A stretch of DNA of 64,000 bases from Venatoribacter cucullus (GTDB lineage: Bacteria; Pseudomonadota; Gammaproteobacteria; Pseudomonadales; Oceanobacteraceae): contig NZ_CP046056.1 of NCBI RefSeq assembly GCF_016132445.1, positions 2,728,501 to 2,792,500 of the forward strand, in the 5' to 3' direction. A program made the position numbers and the translations under genes. This document shows positions 9,152 to 16,820 of this stretch, piece after piece. Position 1 is the first letter of the stretch; every line of letters starts with the position of its first letter. Below the pieces are notes generated by a model that was given only the letters and a program-made list of their open reading frames with translations, searched no databases and was not told where the DNA came from.

Positions 9152-10006
9152 ATGAGCCACACCGACCAACTGCAGCGCTTCAGCTTCGACAACACCGATA
9201 TCCGTGGCGAAATCGCCCATCTGGAAACCGCTTATCAGGAAGTGGTGCGCCGCCATAATTACCCGCCGCTGATCGCCGGCGTGGTCGGCCAGCTGATGGC
9301 CGCTACCGCTATTTTAAGTGCCAACCTGAAATTTGCCGGTCGCCTGACCTTACAGATGCGGATGCCGGGCAACATCACCTTGCTGCAGGCGGAAACCAAC
9401 GAAAAAGGCCAGCTGCGCGCCATCGCCCGTTACGACGAAAACGCCACCACCGCCGACCTTAACTTTACCGACGGTTCGCTGGTCATCACCATGGAACCGG
9501 ATCAGGGACAGCGTTATCAGGGCATTACTGCCATCGCCGGCGGCAATATTGCCAGCGCCCTGGAAGACTATTTTGCCCAGTCAGAACAACTGGCCAGCCG
9601 CTTCTGGCTGGCCGCCGATGGTGAGCGCTTTGCCGCTGGCCTGATGCTGCAGAAACTGCCAACCCCGGCCGGTAAAGAAGCCGACCTTGATGCCTGGGAC
9701 CGGGTCAACCACCTGGCCGGCACGATTAAAGAAGAAGAACTGCTGCACCTGCCGGCCGCCACCGTTCTGCACCGGCTGTTCCATGAAGAACAAACCCGCA
9801 TCTACCCGGCCTCGGAACTCAGCTTTTTCTGCACCTGCTCCAAACCGCGCATCGCTGCCGCCATCGCCCAGCTGGGCCAGGACGAACTGAACAGCATGGT
9901 GCAGGAACAGGGCAAAATCGACATCACCTGCGAATTCTGCCAGCAGCATTACAGCTTTGATCAGGCGCAGGTGGATGCGCTGTTCAGTTCGCAGCCGTTG
10001 CACTGA
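9152..10006 (+). CDS. hslO: Redox-regulated chaperone Hsp33
   Basis: Cytoplasmic holdase (284 aa) activated by oxidation and unfolding of its zinc site. The C-terminal zinc cysteines are visible as FFCTCSKPR and CEFCQQHY (C-x-C and C-x2-C). N-terminal HSP33 fold motifs include YPPLIAGVVGQLMAATAIL and GNITLLQAETNEKGQLRAIARY. It follows hslR by 1 nt. The TGA stop is immediately followed by a long TGGACGC array, so any read-through would translate repeats. Confidence 0.93.
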   Translation: MSHTDQLQRFSFDNTDIRGEIAHLETAYQEVVRRHNYPPLIAGVVGQLMAATAILSANLKFAGRLTLQMRMPGNITLLQAETNEKGQLRAIARYDENATTADLNFTDGSLVITMEPDQGQRYQGITAIAGGNIASALEDYFAQSEQLASRFWLAADGERFAAGLMLQKLPTPAGKEADLDAWDRVNHLAGTIKEEELLHLPAATVLHRLFHEEQTRIYPASELSFFCTCSKPRIAAAIAQLGQDELNSMVQEQGKIDITCEFCQQHYSFDQAQVDALFSSQPLH

Positions 10007-10253
10007 CGCTGGACGCTGGACGCTGGACGCTGGACGCTGGACGCTGGACGCTGGACGCTGGACGCTGGACGCTGGACGCTGGACGCTGGACGCTGGACGC
10101 TGGACGCTGGACGCTGGACGCTGGACGCTGGACGCTGGACGCTGGACGCTGGACGCTGGACGCTGGACGCTGGACGCTGGACGCTGGACGCTGGACGCTG
10201 GACGCTGGACGCTGGACGCTGGACGCTGGACGCTGGACGCTGGACGCTGGACG
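10007..10253. repeat. Heptanucleotide array B, about 35 copies of TGGACGC
   Basis: A 247-bp, visually perfect tandem array of a 7-bp unit beginning at the base after the hslO stop codon. It is open in several frames on both strands (repeats of DAGRWTL, and PASSVQR on the other strand), which is a consequence of the unit and not evidence of coding. No hslO terminator is visible before the array. Confidence 0.95.
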
Positions 10254-10281
10254 ATTTTTGGCTTCTCCCGTCTCCCGTCAA

Positions 10282-10349
10282 GCGCAGCGAGCGTTTTTTG
10301 CTTCAAGCCTCAAGCCTCAAGCTTCCGGCCCCAAACGCAGCGAGCGTTT
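10282..10349. repeat. Short direct repeats beyond array B
   Basis: Two copies of CGCAGCGAGCGTTT (about 10284 and 10336) flank three heptamers of the form CAAGCCT/CAAGCTT. The second copy is a small inverted repeat (AAACGC, 5-nt loop, GCGTTT). With array B this leaves the 10007-10504 gap without a gene. Confidence 0.6.
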
Positions 10350-10387
10350 AGCCGCCAAAAGACACTGTTTAGCATTTAGCCAACCTC

Positions 10388-10396
10388 TGCTATACT
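10388..10396 (+). promoter_or_regulatory. Candidate extended -10 promoter of pckA
   Basis: TGCTATACT matches the extended -10 form TGnTATAAT except at one base, about 109 nt upstream of the pckA start codon. The -35 position has no good match, as is usual for extended -10 promoters. Confidence 0.4.
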
Positions 10397-10504
10397 CGCG
10401 CGCCTTCACTGAGACCTCTGCCCCAGCTCCATCCGGGCATAGGCAGAAATCAAAGCCTGGCCCTATGTCAGGCGAGACTGACGAGGATCCCACTGGGCAC
10501 CGAT

Positions 10505-12040
10505 ATGAGTACTGTTTACACCGATTTGTCGACTCCTTTCCTGGTAGAACAAGCCATCCTGCGTGGCGAAGGCACACTGCAGGACAATGGCGCACTGGTT
10601 GTTGAAACCGGTGTCCGTACCGGCCGTTCTCCGATGGACCGTTTCATCGTTGAAGAGCCAAGCAGCAAAGACGCCATCGACTGGGGCAACATCAACCGCC
10701 CGTTCGATGCCGACAAATTTGATGCACTGTGGGATCGCGTGGAAGAGTACCTGGCCCAGCACGACAGCTTTGTATCGCACGTGCACGTTGGCTCCGACCC
10801 GCAGCATTACCTGCCGGTTAAAATGGTTACCCAGACTGCCTGGCAAAACCTGTTCGGCCGTAACCTGTTTATCCTGCCGGAAACCTACAACCCGTCTGCC
10901 AAAGAAGAGTGGACCATCCTCAACGTACCGGGCTTTGAATGCGTACCGGAACGCGATGGCACCCGTTCTGACGGCACCGTAATTCTGAACTTTGCCCAGC
11001 GCAAAGTGCTGCTGGCAGGCATGCGCTACGCCGGTGAAATGAAGAAAGCCATGTTTGGCGTGCAGAACTTCCTGCTGCCGGAAAAAGACGTGCTGCCGAT
11101 GCACTGCTCTGCCAACGTCGGTGAAGACGGTGATGTGTGCCTGTTCTTCGGCCTGTCCGGTACCGGTAAAACCACCCTGTCCGCCGATCCGGAGCGTTAC
11201 CTGATTGGTGACGACGAGCACGGCTGGGGCAAAGGCACTGTGTTCAATATCGAAGGCGGCTGCTACGCCAAGACCATCGATCTGTCCCAGAAAAACGAAC
11301 CCATCATCTGGAACGCCATCCGTTTTGGCGCCCTGGTTGAAAACGTGGTGATCGATCCGGTTACCCGCGCGGCCGATTACACCGACGTGTCCAAAACCGA
11401 AAACACCCGTTGTGCTTACCCGCTGAGCCACGTGGAAAAGCGCGTGCTGGAAAACATGGCCGGTGAACCGAAGGCTGTAATCTTCCTGACCTGTGACATG
11501 ACCGGCGTTCTGCCTCCGGTGTCTATCCTCACCAAAGAACAGGCGGCTTACCACTTCCTGTCCGGTTACACCGCTCTGGTCGGTTCTACCGAAATGGGCG
11601 GCAGCAAAGGCCTGAAGTCTACCTTCTCTACCTGCTTTGGCGCGCCGTTCTTCCCGCGTCCGGCCGGCGAATACGCTGAGCTGCTGATGAAGCGCGTCAC
11701 TGAATTTGACTCCCAGGTGTACCTGGTCAACACCGGCTGGACCGGCGGCCCGAACGGTGGCGGCGGTCAGCGTTTCAGCATCCCGGTTACCCGTGCCGTT
11801 ATCGCTGCCATTCAGAATGGCAAGCTGCGTGGCGTGGAAACCGAAACCGTACCGGTGTTCAACCTGCTGGTACCGAAGACTCTGGAAGGCGTCGACAGCG
11901 TGCTGCTGAACCCGCGCAACACCTGGGCTGACCCGGCCAAGTACGACGAAGCGGCCCGCAGCCTGGCCGCTCAGTTCGTGGAAAACTTCAAGAAGTACGA
12001 CGTATCCGACGCCATTCTGGCTGCCGGTCCGCAGCTGTAA
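10505..12040 (+). CDS. pckA: Phosphoenolpyruvate carboxykinase (ATP)
   Basis: Gluconeogenic enzyme (511 aa) converting oxaloacetate and ATP to PEP, CO2 and ADP in the cytosol. The P-loop [11 protein letters not shown] is at about residues 215-225, followed by the metal-binding/Walker B motif GDDEHGWG. The substrate-binding [10 protein letters not shown] (about 38-47) and C-terminal [18 protein letters not shown] are typical of the ATP-dependent class. Start and length fit the family; the ribosome-binding site is weak. The gene ends with a strong intrinsic terminator. It is at the same end of the nudE-hslO cluster as in E. coli. Confidence 0.95.
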   Translation: MSTVYTDLSTPFLVEQAILRGEGTLQDNGALVVETGVRTGRSPMDRFIVEEPSSKDAIDWGNINRPFDADKFDALWDRVEEYLAQHDSFVSHVHVGSDPQHYLPVKMVTQTAWQNLFGRNLFILPETYNPSAKEEWTILNVPGFECVPERDGTRSDGTVILNFAQRKVLLAGMRYAGEMKKAMFGVQNFLLPEKDVLPMHCSANVGEDGDVCLFFGLSGTGKTTLSADPERYLIGDDEHGWGKGTVFNIEGGCYAKTIDLSQKNEPIIWNAIRFGALVENVVIDPVTRAADYTDVSKTENTRCAYPLSHVEKRVLENMAGEPKAVIFLTCDMTGVLPPVSILTKEQAAYHFLSGYTALVGSTEMGGSKGLKSTFSTCFGAPFFPRPAGEYAELLMKRVTEFDSQVYLVNTGWTGGPNGGGGQRFSIPVTRAVIAAIQNGKLRGVETETVPVFNLLVPKTLEGVDSVLLNPRNTWADPAKYDEAARSLAAQFVENFKKYDVSDAILAAGPQL

Positions 12041-12061
12041 TACAGCAGCGCGTCATAAAAA

Positions 12062-12088
12062 ACGGGAGCTTCGGCTCCCGTTTTTTTT
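12062..12088 (+). terminator. Intrinsic terminator of pckA
   Basis: ACGGGAGC, TTCG tetraloop, GCTCCCGT and a run of seven or eight T; an 8-bp perfect stem starting 22 nt after the pckA stop. The stem is identical to the one at 26162-26181. A-rich sequence on its left side means it may also work for the convergent fibro-slime gene. Confidence 0.9.
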
Positions 12089-12112
12089 ACCTGAATAAAA
12101 CCGCCGGATGCT

Positions 12113-12832
12113 TTACAGACATTCCAGCTGCATGGTGGTCTGGAACTGGAAGTTGGATTCCACGGTATGGCGTTCGGCGAAGAACAGATCGAAATTGTAG
12201 GTTTCCCCCACCTCAATGCCCAGTTGCTCTGCCATCTCATCCAGATGAATGGTGCGGGTCAGTGCATCGTGCACACCGCCAATATTCACCGCCAGTTTGT
12301 TATTAATGTATAAAAACAAATCATCATCACCAGTAAAGGTGAAGCTGGTACCCGGCACATAGGTAAATTTCAGGTGCATTTCCAGCGTAAAGTGGTAATT
12401 TCGGCCATTAAAGGAATTGCCAAAGCCTTCGTTATTAATGGGGAAAAAATGATCGCTGTGGTATTCCCACAACCCCGGCTCTACCTCGGTTAATTCCAGG
12501 TTTTTGGTAATGGCAATGTTCACGCCCGGCACATCGCGGTACCACTGATCGAAATTGGCTTTGCCGGTCGTGGTATAGCTTTTGGTCTTCGGCTTATAGA
12601 CCGGGCGGCCATCGTTGCCGAGTGTATCGGTAACAATGTCGTAATCCTCACTGATGCGGTATTCAAAGTCCGGATGGGAGGAATGGAAATCGCGGATCAG
12701 CACCGGTACGGTAAGCTTCGGCGGTACAAATTTGCACTCGCACAGTTCGTCATACACATCATTGCTGTCGGTGGCCAGAGCCGCACCGCTCAGCAGCAAC
12801 AGGGTTGCCAGGGTCAGGGATGGTCGCAACAT
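12113..12832 (-). CDS. Exported fibro-slime domain protein
   Basis: Secreted protein of 239 aa with a signal peptide (LTLATLLLLSGAALA) and a single fibro-slime/PA14-like domain. The signature region is FTFTGDDDLFLYINNKLAVN followed by IGGVHDALTRTIHLDE (about residues 165-200), with VLIRDFHSSHPDFEY near the N-terminus. Such domains occur in Fibrobacter, Dictyostelium and myxobacterial surface proteins and are thought to bind carbohydrate or matrix. Three Cys (CEC near residue 32, one near the C-terminus). It shares strand and direction with the two outer-membrane protein genes upstream and may be part of the trans-envelope locus; that link is by position only. Confidence 0.75.
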   Translation of the reverse strand: MLRPSLTLATLLLLSGAALATDSNDVYDELCECKFVPPKLTVPVLIRDFHSSHPDFEYRISEDYDIVTDTLGNDGRPVYKPKTKSYTTTGKANFDQWYRDVPGVNIAITKNLELTEVEPGLWEYHSDHFFPINNEGFGNSFNGRNYHFTLEMHLKFTYVPGTSFTFTGDDDLFLYINNKLAVNIGGVHDALTRTIHLDEMAEQLGIEVGETYNFDLFFAERHTVESNFQFQTTMQLECL

Positions 12833-12922
12833 AAAACGTCTCCGGCTTTTATTCAGGCGGCCAGCATAGAGCAGCGCCGCCCCCCGAAATGCGATGCGCT
12901 CCTCAAAGCAGCAGGCATGGCG

Positions 12923-13591
12923 TTAAAAGAACACTGTCAGCCCGGTGGTCAGCTCAATATTGTGGCTGTTTTTTTCCCGGCCGAGTAATTCGGTCTTAAA
13001 AATATGGTCGCGATAATCCAGGTTCCAGGTCAGCCAGTCGCTGAGTATCACGCGGTAACCACTGCCAATCACCAGGGTAAAATGATCATCACCGGCAAAG
13101 CGGGTATTGCCGGCACCGGCGACCAGATAAAAGGCGGTGTTCAGGGTTAAATTGCGGGTAATAAAGGCTTCACCGGGGAACAGGTTGTAACCCACCAGCA
13201 GGTCGTAATAACGGAATTCACGGTCACCGTCAGTCAGAATGTTTACGCCATTACCATTAATAGTTTCGTAACTGGTCCGACCCGCTTTGCTGACACCGTA
13301 ATTGGCCTGCAGAAAAAAATCTTCGGTGGCATGAAACGAGGCTTTTACGCCATAGAGCGGTTGCGTACCGAAATCTTCAATACTGATAACCCCGGCAAAA
13401 ACTCCCGCCTCAAACACTTCATCGTCTATTTTGGCCTGAGACGTTTTTCGTAGTGTTATATCCGGTTCAATAATCTGAATCGGCTTAATCACCACCGTGC
13501 CATCATTATTGCTGCTGTCCTGCTGCGCCTGCACCGGCAGCACGGTCAGCGCCGTCAAAATTAAAAAAAGCTGCTGAAACCAAGACGCCAT
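12923..13591 (-). CDS. Outer-membrane beta-barrel protein (myxobacterial-type OMP family)
   Basis: Exported 222-aa protein with signal peptide (LFLILTALTVLPVQA). Alternating hydrophobic strands such as YGVKASFHATEDFFLQANYG, YYDLLVGYNLFPGEAF and TAFYLVAGAGNTRF, ending in a C-terminal aromatic (GLTVFF), indicate a small barrel. It resembles the outer-membrane beta-barrel domain family shared by myxobacteria and some gammaproteobacteria (recalled as TIGR04565). Its start overlaps the end of the upstream SH3/OMP gene by 31 nt, so the two are translationally linked. I infer that it serves as the outer-membrane partner of the divergent ExbB/ExbD operon. Confidence 0.7.
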   Translation of the reverse strand: MASWFQQLFLILTALTVLPVQAQQDSSNNDGTVVIKPIQIIEPDITLRKTSQAKIDDEVFEAGVFAGVISIEDFGTQPLYGVKASFHATEDFFLQANYGVSKAGRTSYETINGNGVNILTDGDREFRYYDLLVGYNLFPGEAFITRNLTLNTAFYLVAGAGNTRFAGDDHFTLVIGSGYRVILSDWLTWNLDYRDHIFKTELLGREKNSHNIELTTGLTVFF

Positions 13592-14325
13592 AGGTCGTTA
13601 CTCACCGTTTGATTATCCGAGAAAATATCCAGCGTGCGGTATTCGCCCCGCAGTACAAAATTAAAACCGATATACCAGTTCACACCAGCACCGATGCTGC
13701 GGAAGTTATCTTCCAGCGGGCGGTTGCCGGGCAATTTACTTTTTAATTCCAGTTCCTGACGGCCATAACCCAGCGACACAAAAGGGGTAACAGCCCAGCG
13801 GTCGGTCGGTTCCAGAATCAGGCTGGCGGAATACTGCTGGCCATTGGTGGTAGCAGAAAATAACTGGCCAATTTCGGCTTCGATACCGATATGGCGGCTT
13901 AAACGAAAGCCCGCCATGGCCGCTACCTGCTCGGCACTTTCCTGCCAGCCCAGGGTAAATCCAAGCCGCACCCGGTGCTGTAAAAAATCACTGTGGCGGG
14001 TTTCCGGTAACACCACCGGCACACCGGTATCCACCAGCGTGCGAGCCAGATTTTCGCGTTTTACCCAACCACTGTTGCCCTGCTTATCCACCACCAGATA
14101 CCAGCTGGTACGACGGCTGACGATGCCGATGGTGGCGCCTTTTTCCACCACATAGATCACCGGATAACCACGCCCAGGCCCGGTGTGCAACTCCAGGTAC
14201 GGATCAATAACCGTTGCCTGCAAGGCCTGGGCGGCGGCTTCCTCACTGACGGCAGGAACATGACTGTTGTCTGCCTGAGCCGGCAGCAGCCAGAGTGAAA
14301 AAAACAACAGAATAAAAACCGGCAT
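13561..14325 (-). CDS. SH3b domain plus outer-membrane beta-barrel protein
   Basis: Exported 254-aa protein. Signal peptide FILLFFSLWLLPAQA, then a bacterial SH3 domain (about residues 40-95: DPYLELHTGPGRGYPVIYVV, WYLVVDKQGNSGWVKRENL), then a barrel-like C-terminal half (RVRLGFTLGWQ, GIEAEIGQLFS, VTPFVSLGYG, GVNWYIGFNFVLRGEYR) ending LGFSSFF. ATG 14325 is chosen because the signal peptide begins there; in-frame sequence up to 14412 is unlike a leader. It is the first gene of a minus-strand unit facing away from the trans-envelope operon. The SH3b domain could hold peptidoglycan, while the barrel sits in the outer membrane; that is inference. Confidence 0.72.
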   Translation of the reverse strand: MPVFILLFFSLWLLPAQADNSHVPAVSEEAAAQALQATVIDPYLELHTGPGRGYPVIYVVEKGATIGIVSRRTSWYLVVDKQGNSGWVKRENLARTLVDTGVPVVLPETRHSDFLQHRVRLGFTLGWQESAEQVAAMAGFRLSRHIGIEAEIGQLFSATTNGQQYSASLILEPTDRWAVTPFVSLGYGRQELELKSKLPGNRPLEDNFRSIGAGVNWYIGFNFVLRGEYRTLDIFSDNQTVSNDLWRLGFSSFF

Positions 14326-14418
14326 AGGCTGCTCGTTATAAAAAAACGCGCCCAGCCTACCGAAAAGCCACCGCTGGAATACAGCAGCTTTTCCCCTTCC
14401 GGCCAAATGCATGCTCAG

Positions 14419-14435
14419 GCTGTGACGATCACAGC
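14419..14435. promoter_or_regulatory. Perfect 7-bp inverted repeat in the divergent control region
   Basis: GCTGTGA, CGA, TCACAGC between the divergent OMP gene and the TPR/ExbB operon. It looks like a dimer-binding operator. Half-sites resemble CRP (TGTGA/TCACA), but the central spacing is 3 and not 6, so CRP is unlikely. No convincing sigma70 promoter was found in the 14326-14577 gap. Confidence 0.35.
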
Positions 14436-14577
14436 ACAGAGAATGAGAACTGGGTCAAATCCTGTGTAAAAATGTAGCGGCGCGTAACAGAAGTTTGAAC
14501 GGGTACCGCTCATAAGGATTTTTTAATGATGATAATGCCGCCCCTTTCGGTTACCGGTTTCTGTCGGGAGTTACGCC

Positions 14578-15138
14578 ATGCGGGCCTGGTTATTGTCATT
14601 ATTTTTGTTGTCGCTGCCGGCGCTGGCGGTTGCGGACGCTATTGATTTCGGCCACGACAAAACCCGCGCTCGCGCCGAGCAGGCCATGCAGGAAGTACAG
14701 CGGTTATCCAGTGATATTCAGCAATTAAAACAACGGGTTATCTCCCTGAATAAAGACCTGCAGACCACCGAAGAAGCCCTGCTGTTTCCCACCAACAGCC
14801 AATTCACCGTGTTTGTTTCGCAAACCGGCGGTGCCTTTTTTACGCTGGAAAGCGTGCGCCTGGTTATCAACGACCGCACCGTGGCCAGCCATTTGTATTC
14901 CGCCCGTCAGCGTGAAGCGCTGCAACGCGGTGGCGTACAGAAACTCTTTATGACCAACCTCGCCGAAGGCAAACATCAGGTGACCGCCTTTTTTACCGGC
15001 ATCGGCCCCAATGGCCGCGCCACCAAGCGCGCTGCCGAGCTGACGCTGGAAAAAGGCAAGGCCAGCCAGTTTATTGAACTGGCCATCGCCGATAACAGTG
15101 CCCGGCAGGAACCGGTATTCAGCGTCCGCCCATGGTAA
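14578..15138 (+). CDS. Exported coiled-coil protein, first gene of the trans-envelope operon
   Basis: Unrecognised 186-aa protein with a clear signal peptide (LLSLFLLSLPALAVADA). Residues about 30-65 form a heptad-rich helix (RAEQAMQEVQRLSSDIQQLK), and the rest looks like a beta-sandwich (TVFVSQTGGAFFTLESVRLV, GKHQVTAFFTGIGPNGR). Probably periplasmic. It overlaps the next gene by 7 nt, so it belongs to the ExbB/ExbD operon. GGAG (14567-14570) sits 7 nt before the ATG. No function can be assigned beyond membership of this locus. Confidence 0.75.
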   Translation: MRAWLLSLFLLSLPALAVADAIDFGHDKTRARAEQAMQEVQRLSSDIQQLKQRVISLNKDLQTTEEALLFPTNSQFTVFVSQTGGAFFTLESVRLVINDRTVASHLYSARQREALQRGGVQKLFMTNLAEGKHQVTAFFTGIGPNGRATKRAAELTLEKGKASQFIELAIADNSARQEPVFSVRPW

Positions 15139-16820
15139 CGCCCATGCGTAAGCTGTTATTGCTGTGGCTGCTGGCCACCAGCCTGCCGCTGCAGGCCGCG
15201 CTGGTACGCGAGCCGGAATACGGCGGCATTCTGTTTAATTACTTCCAGCAGGATTATTTTGCCGCGCTGGTGCAGTACCAATACGCGGCCGGTAAAAATG
15301 CCCTGCAGCATCATGGCGATGAAGCCCGCTTGCTGCAGGGCGGCATGGCCTTGTCCTACGGGCTGACGGAACAGGCCGGGCAGATTTTTAACGATCTGCT
15401 GACCCCCCAGGTAAACGCCAGCCAGCGCAACCGTGCCTGGTTTTATCTGGCCAAACTGCATTACCAGAAGGCCGATATCCCCCGTGCCGCCCATGCCCTG
15501 CAGCAAATTGATGGCTCCTTACCGGCAGATTTAGCGGCCGAATTTAACTATCTGGCCACCCTTATCAATATCCGCAACCAACAGCTGGACGCCGCGCAGC
15601 AAGGTCTGCAACAGGCCGGTGCAGACCAGTACCAGCCGTACCTGCTGTATAACCTGGCCATCACCCGGCTGCAGAATGGCGACCAGACAGGCGCTGCCGC
15701 CACCCTGAATCAGGTGATGGCGCTGGCCAGCAGCCGCAACAATGCTGAAATGGCCGCCCTGGCTGACCGCGCCCGTCACGCGCTGTCACAACTGGCCCTG
15801 CAACAGGGCGAACTGCTGACCGCCTGGAACCATCTGCAGCAGGTGCGCACCACCGGCCTGTACTCCAACCGCGCCCTGCTCACCTATGCCTGGGCGGCTA
15901 TCCGCCTGCAGCGCTATGGCGATGCGGTGCCGGCGTTACAGCTGCAGGAGCAACGTTCCATTGCCATTCCGGAAACCCAGGAAGCCAAAGTGCTGCTGGC
16001 CCATGTGTATGAAACCCAGGGCGCCCACCGCAGCGCCTTGCGCCAGTATCTGGTCGCCGAAAATGCCTTTAAAGACGGCTTAGCCACCCTGCAGGACGCC
16101 CGCCGCATTATTGCCGCGCAGGAAATCCCGCAGGAATTTGTTATCAACCTTGAAGCCATGCTGGACGAATCCGACTGGTACGGCATGCAGCCCAGCCTTG
16201 ATTACAACAAGCTCACCCCGTTCCTGACCGAACTGATGGCGTCCAACCATTTTTATTCCGTGATCAAAGAGCTGCGCGACCTGTATGGCATCCGCCGCAA
16301 TCTGGAATTCTGGCAGATGCAGACCCGGCAGCACGCCCTCATTATCCGTCTGCGCCGTGAGCAAAGCGGCATGGAACAGCTGATGGCCGATGTGCAGCGC
16401 AGCGAACAGCAATTCCGTTTTTATAAAACCTCGTTACAGGAACTGCGCCTCACCACCCTGACCCTGCCGGAGTGGGATCAGGAACGCTTTGCCAGCCTGT
16501 GGAAAAACACAATGCGTGAACTGGATCTGGTCGACGACCGGGTCAGTCAGGTGGCCGCCATCCGCGCGCCGTACCGGCTCAGTCAGCAACTGGAACAGCA
16601 AAGCCAACAGATGACCGCCCGGGTAGAACAGGAACTGGCCGCCACCAATGGCCTGATCCGGGCCCTGGAAAACCGTATGCGGGCGGTGATTCAGGCCGAA
16701 CTCGACCGCCATGAAGAACGCATCCGTTATTACTGGGCGCAGGCACGGCTGGGCAAAGCCCGCCTGTACGACAAAGCCCTGATCAATCTGGAAGAATCCG
16801 GCACAGGAGCAACACCATGA
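15132..16820 (+). CDS. Periplasmic TPR-like helical repeat protein
   Basis: Exported 562-aa protein; signal peptide LLLLWLLATSLPLQA. The first about 330 residues are TPR-like helical repeats (FNYFQQDYFAALVQYQYA, NRAWFYLAKLHYQKADIPRA, LLTYAWAAIRLQRYGDAVPA), and the last about 200 residues are long charged helices (coiled coil). ATG 15132 overlaps the preceding stop; ATG 15144 is an alternative with slightly better upstream sequence. It overlaps the next gene as ATGA. TPR proteins of this kind accompany AglRQS-type motors in Myxococcus (Glt proteins). Direct orthology is not demonstrated. Confidence 0.75.
   Translation: MVTPMRKLLLLWLLATSLPLQAALVREPEYGGILFNYFQQDYFAALVQYQYAAGKNALQHHGDEARLLQGGMALSYGLTEQAGQIFNDLLTPQVNASQRNRAWFYLAKLHYQKADIPRAAHALQQIDGSLPADLAAEFNYLATLINIRNQQLDAAQQGLQQAGADQYQPYLLYNLAITRLQNGDQTGAAATLNQVMALASSRNNAEMAALADRARHALSQLALQQGELLTAWNHLQQVRTTGLYSNRALLTYAWAAIRLQRYGDAVPALQLQEQRSIAIPETQEAKVLLAHVYETQGAHRSALRQYLVAENAFKDGLATLQDARRIIAAQEIPQEFVINLEAMLDESDWYGMQPSLDYNKLTPFLTELMASNHFYSVIKELRDLYGIRRNLEFWQMQTRQHALIIRLRREQSGMEQLMADVQRSEQQFRFYKTSLQELRLTTLTLPEWDQERFASLWKNTMRELDLVDDRVSQVAAIRAPYRLSQQLEQQSQQMTARVEQELAATNGLIRALENRMRAVIQAELDRHEERIRYYWAQARLGKARLYDKALINLEESGTGATP

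Noticed and set aside
10007-10253. CRISPR array
   Set aside because: The unit is 7 bp with no spacers; no cas genes are present.
9581-10379. Long open frames on both strands across the TGGACGC array
   Set aside because: The 7-bp unit contains no stop in any frame, so open frames arise automatically. Products are pure repeats such as DAGRWTL or PASSVQR, and there is no start with a ribosome-binding site.
10463-11554. Minus-strand frame of 363 codons over pckA
   Set aside because: Antisense shadow; pckA has intact catalytic motifs.
14419-14435. CRP site
   Set aside because: TGTGA and TCACA are separated by 3 nt, not the 6 nt that CRP requires. Kept only as an unspecific operator-like palindrome.
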